Source of the DNA: Chloroflexota bacterium
Lineage (GTDB): Bacteria > Chloroflexota > Anaerolineae > Promineifilales > Promineifilaceae
Reading direction: 5' to 3'
Length of the DNA stretch: 11,966 nucleotides
Assembly: GCA_024640485.1 (NCBI GenBank)
Contig: JAHEEY010000099.1
Location: 1 to 11,966, forward strand
The notes beneath the pieces were generated by a model. It saw nothing but the letters and a program-made list of their open reading frames with translations. It was not told the DNA's origin and ran no database searches. The position numbers were made by a program, and so were the translations under genes. Of the stretch, positions 6,041 to 11,966 are shown in pieces; positions within the stretch are counted from its first letter, which is position 1, and each line of letters starts with the position of its first letter.

Positions 6041-8149
6041 ATGAGCAACAGTACAACAGAAGCACCCAAAGGGGCACCTGTTCTAAAGGTTGAAAAACTA
6101 GCCGTGGCTTACAAAGTCCGCGGCGGTGAGATTGAGGCGGTCCAGGATGTCTCCTTCAAGATCCACCGCGGAGAAGTTCTGGGCATCGTCGGCGAGTCAG
6201 GCTGCGGCAAGAGTACCGTGGCCTGGTCGGTGGTCAACTTCCTGGGAGCCAACGGGTATGTGAAACGGGGCTCGATCCATTTCCAGGGACAGGATCTGGT
6301 GGGCAAAAGCGGTGAAGAGCTGCGCAAGCTGCGCGGCGACCAAATCGCTATGGTCTACCAGGATCCGATGCAGGCACTGAACCCATCGATGCGGCTGGGC
6401 GACCAGTTGAAAGAGGTCCTCACCGTCCACCGGGGCATGGCGCCCAAGGAAGCGGAACATCGCAGCATCGAGATGCTGGAACGGGTCTACATGCCTGATG
6501 CCGCCAATGTGATGAAACGGTACCCCCACCAGATCTCCGGCGGACAGCAGCAGCGAGTGGTCATTGCCATGGCGCTGCTGAATAACCCGGCGCTGCTGCT
6601 GATGGATGAACCGACTACAGCTCTGGATGTGACCGTGGAAGCGGCGGTATTGGACCTCATCGCTGACCTGCGGCGCGACTTCGATACCGCGATCATGTAC
6701 ATCACCCACAACCTGGGGGTAGTGGCCCGGGTTTCCACCCAGGTCGGAGTGATGTACGCCGGCGAAATGGTGGAAAGAGCCACCGTTGAAGAGATATACA
6801 CCGACCCCAAGCATCCGTACACCCAGGGATTGATCCGGTGTGTGCCCAAACTGGGCGCCGACAAGGCCGGCAGCATGCTGTACCCCATCCCAGGCCGGGT
6901 GCCCGCGCCGGCCAACCGGCCAACCGGCTGCATTTACGGGCCCCGATGTGATTACAGCGAAGATCGCTGCGTTCAGGAAAGGCCGCCGCTGCGGCAGCTA
7001 AACGGCCGCTCGGTGCGCTGCCATTTCGCAGAGAAGATCGACCCGTCGAAATGGCAGCCGCCAGCAGGAAGTGAACTGCCGGCGATTTCCGGGGCCGATG
7101 CCAGCAGTGAAACGATCCTTGAGGTGAAAGATCTAAAGAAATATTACGATGTCCAGGGCAGCTCCCTGAGAGATATGCTCGGATTGGGGAAGAAACGGTA
7201 TGTGAAGGCGGTGGAGAACGCCAATTTCAGTGTCAAGCGAGGGAAGACCCTGGGCATCGTCGGCGAAAGCGGCTGCGGCAAGAGCACCCTGATCAAGACG
7301 ATCATCGGCCTGGAGAAGAGCACAGACGGCGAAGCCCGCTTCCTGGGGATGGACATCACCGGCAACCTTTCCAGCCGGGATGAAGCGTTGATCCAGGAGC
7401 TGCAGATGGTGTTCCAGAACCCTGACTCTACCATGAACCCCTCCTATACTGTGGGACAGCAGATCGCCCGGCCGATGGAGCGGTTTGGCACCGTGCCTAA
7501 GGATCAGATTCAGGGGGAAGTCATCAAGCTGCTGGGGTCGATGCGGCTGGGAGCCAATTACATGGACCGGCTGCCGCGACAGCTCAGCGGCGGCGAAAAG
7601 CAGCGCATCGGCATCGCCCGGGCTTTGGCCAGCCGGCCCGACCTGGTGCTGTGTGACGAGCCGGTCAGCGCCCTGGACGTGTCGGTACAGGCGGCGATCC
7701 TGAATCTGCTGCTGGATGTACAGGAAGAGTTCAATACTACCTTGATCTTCATCGCCCATGACTTGAGCGTGGTCCGCTTCTTCTCGGACGAGGTAGCGGT
7801 GATGTATTTGGGGCAGATCATGGAGATCGGGCCGGCCGAGGCGATTTACGCCCCGCCCTACCATCCATACACCGAAGCGCTGCTGTCGGCGGTGCCTATC
7901 CCCGACCCCAGCGCCAAGCAAAAGCATATCCGGCTGGAAGGGTCGGTGCCCAGCGCCATCAACCCGCCCAGCGGCTGCCGCTTCCACACCCGCTGCCCGC
8001 GCAAGCATTTACTGCCCGATGGCGGCGAGGTTTGCCAGAGGACGGTCCCCACCTTGCGCGAAGTGGGCCCAGGGCACAAGATTTTCTGCCATATCTCACC
8101 GGAGATCCTGGCTACCTTCGATCCTGTTATCACCGTAGAGAGCGCATAG
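6041..8149 (+). CDS. Fused DppD-DppF-type double ATPase of the ABC importer
   Basis: A 702-residue cytoplasmic protein carrying both ATPase domains of an Opp/Dpp importer in one chain, as in GsiA and YejF; in most Dpp systems these are two genes. Domain 1: Walker A GESGCGKST (51-59), signature ISGGQQQR (165-172), Walker B LLLMDEP (185-191), switch histidine in ITHNLGV (His223). Its C-terminal extension has four cysteines (297, 303, 310, 327). Domain 2: Walker A GESGCGKST (408-416), signature LSGGEKQR (515-522), Walker B LVLCDEP (535-541), His573, and a matching extension with cysteines 646, 652, 665 and 683. Both sites look intact, so both should hydrolyse ATP. In Opp/Dpp ATPases this C-terminal extension (oligo_HPY type) can hold an iron-sulfur cluster, and four cysteines in each copy would allow it here. 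It probably drives the permeases encoded just upstream. Confidence 0.94.
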   Translation: MSNSTTEAPKGAPVLKVEKLAVAYKVRGGEIEAVQDVSFKIHRGEVLGIVGESGCGKSTVAWSVVNFLGANGYVKRGSIHFQGQDLVGKSGEELRKLRGDQIAMVYQDPMQALNPSMRLGDQLKEVLTVHRGMAPKEAEHRSIEMLERVYMPDAANVMKRYPHQISGGQQQRVVIAMALLNNPALLLMDEPTTALDVTVEAAVLDLIADLRRDFDTAIMYITHNLGVVARVSTQVGVMYAGEMVERATVEEIYTDPKHPYTQGLIRCVPKLGADKAGSMLYPIPGRVPAPANRPTGCIYGPRCDYSEDRCVQERPPLRQLNGRSVRCHFAEKIDPSKWQPPAGSELPAISGADASSETILEVKDLKKYYDVQGSSLRDMLGLGKKRYVKAVENANFSVKRGKTLGIVGESGCGKSTLIKTIIGLEKSTDGEARFLGMDITGNLSSRDEALIQELQMVFQNPDSTMNPSYTVGQQIARPMERFGTVPKDQIQGEVIKLLGSMRLGANYMDRLPRQLSGGEKQRIGIARALASRPDLVLCDEPVSALDVSVQAAILNLLLDVQEEFNTTLIFIAHDLSVVRFFSDEVAVMYLGQIMEIGPAEAIYAPPYHPYTEALLSAVPIPDPSAKQKHIRLEGSVPSAINPPSGCRFHTRCPRKHLLPDGGEVCQRTVPTLREVGPGHKIFCHISPEILATFDPVITVESA

Positions 8150-8190
8150 CAGCCGTCTGCATGAATGTTCCTGCCCAATAGTATGGGCTA

Positions 8191-8196
8191 GAGGAG
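8191..8196 (+). promoter_or_regulatory. Ribosome binding site that selects ATG 8204 over ATG 8198
   Basis: GAGGAG ends one base before the ATG at 8198 but seven bases before the in-frame ATG at 8204, so the later codon is the likely start. It gives MLVNDCMTRHP, the usual beginning of this CBS family. A weak hairpin, GCCCA-atagta-TGGGC (8173-8188), lies just upstream. Confidence 0.65.
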
Positions 8197-8203
8197 AATG
8201 ACA

Positions 8204-8860
8204 ATGCTGGTAAATGATTGTATGACCCGCCATCCCATCATGATTTCACCCTCCGCTATGGCGGCTGAAGCGCAGAAAATCATGTCTGAAAACAAAATCC
8301 GGCACCTGCCGGTCGTGGGCCCCGGCAAACGGTTGAGAGGACTGGTCACCCGGCAGCGATTGGCGTTGAAGCCGGACTTGCTGACCAGTTTGAATGTGTG
8401 GGAGATCAGCCGCTACCTGGCGAATTTGACCGTTGACAAGATGATGCTGAAGAAGACCAGTGTGATCACCATTACTGCCGACCGCACCGTAGAACGAGCA
8501 GCCCGTATGATGACCGAGAACAAAATCGGCTGTCTGCCGGTGGTCGAGGGTGAGATTGTGGTTGGGATCATCACGGAAACAGACCTTCTGCAATCATTCC
8601 AGGAGATGCTGGGGCTGCCCTCCCCCGGACTGCGGGTCACCGTCAGAATGCCGGATCGGCCAGGGGAGTTCTCCAAGCTGATGGGTTACGTCGCCGCCCA
8701 AGAATGGGGGGTGATGGGCGTAGCCAGCTTCCCTTCCCGCCGACGCTCTGGCTACTACGATCTGGTGCTGAAAATAGTAGGGGTGGTGCGAGAAGAGGCT
8801 GAGCATGTGTTGAACCAAATTCCAGACCAGACCGTGGTGGATATACGGGACGTCGTCTGA
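8204..8860 (+). CDS. CBS-pair and ACT domain protein (AcuB-like), probable ligand sensor
   Basis: A 218-residue soluble protein. It has two CBS motifs, the first about 7-58 (VNDCMTRHPIMISP, then IRHLPVVGPGKRLRGLVTR) and the second about 80-133 (VDKMMLKKTSVITI, then IGCLPVVEGEIVVGIITETD). A C-terminal ACT domain (about 143-216) begins LRVTVRMPDRPGEFSKLM. CBS pairs commonly bind adenosine nucleotides and ACT domains commonly bind amino acids, so this is a sensor architecture rather than an enzyme. AcuB of Bacillus is the best-known protein of this arrangement. It lies 54 bases after the ATPase gene and 46 before the next gene, in the same operon. It may tune the importer or the protein downstream according to cell energy or ligand level; that link rests on context alone. 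Some Opp-class ATPases elsewhere carry fused CBS domains, but here the protein is separate. Confidence 0.85.
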   Translation: MLVNDCMTRHPIMISPSAMAAEAQKIMSENKIRHLPVVGPGKRLRGLVTRQRLALKPDLLTSLNVWEISRYLANLTVDKMMLKKTSVITITADRTVERAARMMTENKIGCLPVVEGEIVVGIITETDLLQSFQEMLGLPSPGLRVTVRMPDRPGEFSKLMGYVAAQEWGVMGVASFPSRRRSGYYDLVLKIVGVVREEAEHVLNQIPDQTVVDIRDVV

Positions 8861-8906
8861 GAGAGATTCAGCACTGCCTTATTCCACCTGGAAGCAGCCA
8901 GCCGTC

Positions 8907-10124
8907 ATGAGCCCAACACCGACTATCACCCAGATCCTGGCAGTCACAGGATCCGCCCCTGCCCCCAATTCAACCACCCTTTCAATCGGCGTGGCCGTGG
9001 ATGGCAACCCTCCATTTTGGGGGGCATGCACCCTGCCGGAGCGGTATACTCCGCCGCGGATGGCCCCGGCAGAGATGGTTGAGACGCTGGTGGCGCCAGC
9101 GCTCCTGGGGCAGCCGGCCGCAAATCTATTCCCCCTCTGCCAGAGCCTGGAAAGCTTGACCGAAACAGTGCTATACGAAGAACCGGTGGCGCAGGGCGGC
9201 AGCGGCAGGGCGATCAGCCGGCGGGCGTTCTTCACCGGGCAGTTGGCAGCAGAGCCGGCAGTCGAACTGCGCCAGCTGGCCCAGCAGCTCCCATTGCCGC
9301 CAGAGCTGCGCTACGCGGTGAGCATCGCCCTGCTGGCGGCAGCATCGGCAGCCAAAGGGGTGACCGCGGCCGAGCTGGTGGCAAGCGAATTCTCACTGAC
9401 ACTGCCCAGCACAGCGCCGGCGCTGCACCAGGAGCTGGATTGGGGACTGCCCGTCCCTGACCACGGACCTGGCATCGGCTCCTACGGGCTGACGCCCCCT
9501 CCCGGCAGCGTCAAGAAGAGCGTTGGCGGCAGCGGTGAGCGGCTGCAGGGGCTGGTCAGAGGCGCAGCCCAAAGGATAGCCGCCAGCGGGCAGCAGCCCT
9601 CCCCTACCATCCATCTCAGCCTAAACGGAACGCTGGGGGCGCTGTTTGACGGCGACACCGGCAAAATGCTGGGCGCCCTCTACGGGCTGGAACGGGCCGC
9701 CGGAGAGTGCCGGCTGCGGGTGGAAGATGCGCTGCTGCTGGACGACCGCCAGGCAGGGCTGGCCAAGCTGGTTGAATTGGCGGAGATGGTCCGATTCCGC
9801 AAGATGCGCCTTCAGCTAGGCTCTGCCGCCGGCATCGATTCCCTGGACGCGCTGGCGGGGGTTCTGGAGAGTAAGGCGATTGGCGCCGTCCGGCTGCGAA
9901 TGGCCAGCCTGGGCAGCTTCCCACAGACGGTTCAGGCGGCGTTGAACTGCCGGGAAGCGGGTATTGAATTCATATTGGACAGCGGCGGTTATTGCGGTGA
10001 GTTTGAAGCCCAACTGGCGGCGCTGCTGCAGCCGGCGGCGCTGATGGCCGCCGACCGTCACCGCTGCCGGCAGCAGATGGACCAGCTGCTTGGCTGGCTG
10101 GGCAGCAAAACTGCGCCGGGCTAA
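8907..10124 (+). CDS. Degenerate methylaspartate ammonia-lyase-like protein (enolase superfamily), probably not a normal lyase
   Basis: A 405-residue soluble protein, last gene of the operon. It resembles methylaspartate ammonia-lyase (MAL, about 413 residues) along its length. LRYAVSIALLAAASAAKGVT (134-153) matches the helical N-terminal domain, and TIHLSLNGTLGALFDGDTGK (234-253), LRVED (270-274) and VRLRMASLGS (328-337) match the barrel strands. Compared from memory with the Clostridium tetanomorphum enzyme, of the metal ligands Asp238, Glu273 and Asp307 only Glu273 is kept (Ser238 and Ala307 here). The base Lys331 is Arg331, and His194 is not found. The C-terminal KPGMG-type segment is also absent. 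The fold therefore looks preserved while the chemistry is probably lost or changed. The ATG at 8907 has only a weak ribosome site; translation may be helped by the CBS-ACT gene 46 bases upstream. The homology call is by eye and moderately sure; the role is unknown. Confidence 0.6.
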   Translation: MSPTPTITQILAVTGSAPAPNSTTLSIGVAVDGNPPFWGACTLPERYTPPRMAPAEMVETLVAPALLGQPAANLFPLCQSLESLTETVLYEEPVAQGGSGRAISRRAFFTGQLAAEPAVELRQLAQQLPLPPELRYAVSIALLAAASAAKGVTAAELVASEFSLTLPSTAPALHQELDWGLPVPDHGPGIGSYGLTPPPGSVKKSVGGSGERLQGLVRGAAQRIAASGQQPSPTIHLSLNGTLGALFDGDTGKMLGALYGLERAAGECRLRVEDALLLDDRQAGLAKLVELAEMVRFRKMRLQLGSAAGIDSLDALAGVLESKAIGAVRLRMASLGSFPQTVQAALNCREAGIEFILDSGGYCGEFEAQLAALLQPAALMAADRHRCRQQMDQLLGWLGSKTAPG

Positions 10125-10165
10125 CGAGCAAGCCATCGACTGGAAGTCATATCGTTCTGAACAGA

Positions 10166-10199
10166 AGAAGCCCTCGCAAGCGAGGGCTTCTCTATTTCA
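10166..10199 (+). terminator. Intrinsic terminator between convergent genes
   Basis: AGAAGCCCTCGC (10166-10177) and GCGAGGGCTTCT (10180-10191) form a perfect G+C-rich stem of up to 12 pairs closed by a very small loop, followed by TCTATTTC. It ends the transporter operon 42 bases after its last stop codon. The convergent repeat-protein gene stops at 10225 on the other strand. Reading that way the hairpin is followed by a weaker T-containing stretch, so it may serve both directions. Confidence 0.85.
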
Positions 10200-10224
10200 A
10201 CCGATCTGCCCATGAACCGCGGGG

Positions 10225-11966
10225 CTACGGGGCACAGGTGAAGTGCGCCGGATGGTCCGGATGGGGCGGATGGGAGTTGAAGCGGATATCCTGATGGAAT
10301 ACCATAGCCAGTTCGTTGAAGCCTGAGCTGCCGTCATCAGCGGTGAGCAGGGCGCCATCCGCCTGGGCCAGCTGCTGCAGGAAGCTGATCATATGGGGCG
10401 AGACCTGCCGGGTGATCACTCCTTCGCCGTAGGCCGCCTGGCAAACGTAGAAAGCGTTGTAGCCGCCAGCCCAATCGATCAGCCGGTCGCCCGGCACCGG
10501 GCCAGGGCCGCCCAGGTCCGCCTGCATAGCGTCTGCATCCCAACCGCCGTAGATGATGTCTAGATCCTGGTAATTGTCGACTCTGGCCCAGGTGAACCAC
10601 TCTGGCGGATCAGCCGGCGCTTCATAGTCCAGCCCTTTGCCGTTCTTACCTTTGCTGATTACCCGAGCTTCCCTGGGAACCACGTCAAGATAATCGCCGT
10701 GATCGCCGCCCCAGAGATGGTCGTGGCCGGTGCCGCCCCAGAGGGCGTCGCGGTCGTCGCCGCCGAACAGATGGTCTTCGCCGTCGTTGCCGTTCATCAG
10801 ATCGGCCCCGGCGCCGCCGTGCATGCTGTCCAGTCCGGCGCCGCCCAACATGATGTCGGCGCCGTCTGCTCCCTCGCCAGACGCGAAGGAGAACAGCTGG
10901 GTTTGGCGATACAAGGTGCCGGCACTGTAGATGGTGTCGCTGATGAAGGGCGCCGGGATGTCTATCTCGGTTTCCCGGGAGCCGTCTTCAATGCTGCTGA
11001 CCACCTGGCCCAGATCGCCGACCATGGCATCGTCACCTGCGTTTCCTTCCATGTAGTCGTCACCTACCTGGCCGTACATCTCATCGTGGCCGTCACCGCC
11101 GGTCATGAAATCATTTCCGGCAGCGGAGCGGTCCTCAGGCAGCTGGGCCATCTGGGTCAGCCGGACCACCAGGTTGTAGCTGCCCGGGTGGCTGAGATAG
11201 CTCCACAGGCCGGCGCCGCGGCTGATGCGGCCGTTGTCGCCGATCATCAGATCGTCTTCTTCATTCCCGTGCATAACGTCGTCGCCGTCGGCCAGGTCGG
11301 TGGGCAGGACAGCGCCGAAGATATGGCCATCGCCGGCAGAGCTGCCGCCGAGCATGTCGTCTTCATCTTCCTGGCCGAACATCCAGTCGGAGCCGTGGTT
11401 GCCTTCCATGTAGTCGTCGCCCGGCCCGCCATACATCCGATCGCCGCCGCCATCTTCATCCACCGCCGCGGCGCAATCCGGGTCGGCACTGTCGACAGTA
11501 CCGTCACCGTCATTGTCGCGGCCGTCCAGGCAGTCGTAGCCGGTTGAGGCAGCGCTCTCGCGGCCGTCGAGGTCGTTGTCGATGCCGTCGGCGGGGTCTT
11601 CGCTGCTGTGGCCGTCACCGTCATCATCGCTGGCATCGTTCCCCTGCCCGAACATGAGGTCGCGGCCGTCTTCGCCCATCATCAGGTCGCTGCCGCTGGT
11701 GGCGGGGTCGATGGAATCGCCCAGACGCTCTACGTCGAACAGCTGGATGTCACGAATCACATCGCCGTTGTTGGGATCAACCTGCCAGTTGGCGCTGCCG
11801 CCATATTGGCGGAGCAGCCGGGCATTGTCGCCGGTGATGACGTCACCGCCGCCGCCGCCGTACATTGTGTCAGCGCCGTCGATGAGAGTGTCTCCCCAGC
11901 GGTCGGCATCGATGACCCCGTCGGCAGCGGAGCCGCCGCCGATCATGTCATCTTGTCCAGCGTCAC
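10225..11966 (-). CDS. RTX-type calcium-binding repeat protein, C-terminal part (N-terminus outside the window)
   Basis: At least 580 codons, open at the right edge (the last upstream codons read DAGQDD before MIGGG), so the true start is not visible. Residues here count from that first MIGGG methionine at 11946. About 420 residues are glycine/aspartate-rich nonapeptide-like repeats of the RTX (hemolysin-type) class, for example MYGGPGDDYMEGNHGSD (171-187), MTGGDGHDEMYGQVGDD (281-297) and LFGGDDRDALWGGTGHD (393-409). These form a beta roll that folds on binding calcium, usually after secretion. They are interrupted by non-repeat blocks (about 41-80, 240-275 and 310-358) and by a different calcium-type motif (about 104-159). 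A non-repeat C-terminal domain (about 425-573), rich in aromatics and histidine near the end, finishes the protein. RTX proteins are typically secreted or surface-bound. No catalytic domain is visible in this part, so its activity is unknown. Confidence 0.88.
   Translation of the reverse strand, partial: DAGQDDMIGGGSAADGVIDADRWGDTLIDGADTMYGGGGGDVITGDNARLLRQYGGSANWQVDPNNGDVIRDIQLFDVERLGDSIDPATSGSDLMMGEDGRDLMFGQGNDASDDDGDGHSSEDPADGIDNDLDGRESAASTGYDCLDGRDNDGDGTVDSADPDCAAAVDEDGGGDRMYGGPGDDYMEGNHGSDWMFGQEDEDDMLGGSSAGDGHIFGAVLPTDLADGDDVMHGNEEDDLMIGDNGRISRGAGLWSYLSHPGSYNLVVRLTQMAQLPEDRSAAGNDFMTGGDGHDEMYGQVGDDYMEGNAGDDAMVGDLGQVVSSIEDGSRETEIDIPAPFISDTIYSAGTLYRQTQLFSFASGEGADGADIMLGGAGLDSMHGGAGADLMNGNDGEDHLFGGDDRDALWGGTGHDHLWGGDHGDYLDVVPREARVISKGKNGKGLDYEAPADPPEWFTWARVDNYQDLDIIYGGWDADAMQADLGGPGPVPGDRLIDWAGGYNAFYVCQAAYGEGVITRQVSPHMISFLQQLAQADGALLTADDGSSGFNELAMVFHQDIRFNSHPPHPDHPAHFTCAP
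11470..11637 (-). other. Asp/Asn-rich metal-binding insert inside the RTX protein
   Basis: Residues about 104-159 of the visible RTX protein contain DDDGDGHSSEDPADGIDND and CLDGRDNDGDGTVDSADPDC. The spacing of D-x-D-x-D-G and the two cysteines (139 and 158) resembles thrombospondin type 3 or the bacterial 'DGIDNDGDG...DPDC' calcium motif rather than RTX nonapeptides. It is probably an extra calcium-binding element with a possible disulfide, joined within the repeat region. Confidence 0.65.

Noticed and set aside
10699..11547. Long plus-strand open frame (282 codons) opposite the RTX gene
   Set aside because: It is the antisense of the Gly/Asp repeats, whose GC-rich codons rarely give stops on the other strand. 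Its product is low-complexity Ala/Val with no family features and no ribosome site.
1..11966. Search for CRISPR arrays, tRNA or rRNA genes, insertion sequences and attachment sites
   Set aside because: By eye there are no regularly spaced direct repeats, no tRNA-like cloverleaf, no transposase-like protein and no terminal inverted repeats. The only repetitive DNA is the coding repeats of the RTX gene.

Overview
The window is about 60% G+C (estimated by eye) and comes from a bacterium. A Chloroflexota (Anaerolineae/Caldilineae-like) origin fits best: the solute-binding protein is a Tat-exported lipoprotein with a short cytoplasmic leader before the twin arginines, the Opp/Dpp-type ATPases are fused, and an AcuB-like CBS-ACT protein sits in the transporter operon. 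This is inference from style; no rRNA or marker gene is present.

Layout: (1) 1-1102, minus strand: the end-to-start pair of a NahK-like sugar kinase (only its first 53 codons are in the window) and a sugar-phosphate nucleotidyltransferase, overlapping by one base (TGATG). Their promoter and a perfect 19-bp palindrome lie at 1143-1222. (2) 1103-1729: a 627-bp divergent intergenic region holding a good sigma70-type promoter facing right (1300-1328) and a leader of about 395 nt with several hairpins and an orphan perfect Shine-Dalgarno sequence. (3) 1730-10124, plus strand: a six-gene run consisting of a family-5 solute-binding lipoprotein, DppB-type permease, DppC-type permease, fused DppD-DppF ATPase, CBS-ACT protein, and a protein that resembles methylaspartate ammonia-lyase but has lost most catalytic residues. 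The run ends in a strong terminator at 10166-10199. (4) 10225-11966, minus strand: the C-terminal part of a large RTX-type calcium-binding repeat protein whose N-terminus lies beyond the window.

How they may work together: the binding protein, two permeases and double ATPase form a complete Opp/Dpp-class importer. Its substrate may be a peptide or an oligosaccharide, since family-5 binding proteins serve both. The divergent kinase/nucleotidyltransferase pair hints at sugar use, but this is only context. The CBS-ACT protein is a plausible nucleotide/amino-acid sensor for the system, and the enolase-superfamily relative downstream looks like a non-catalytic or repurposed member.

Most unusual points: a roughly 115-residue tryptophan-rich beta insertion, apparently internally duplicated, in the outside loop of the DppB-type permease; the degenerate ammonia-lyase-like protein; the 19-bp palindrome upstream of the nucleotidyltransferase; and the structured leader in front of the binding-protein gene.
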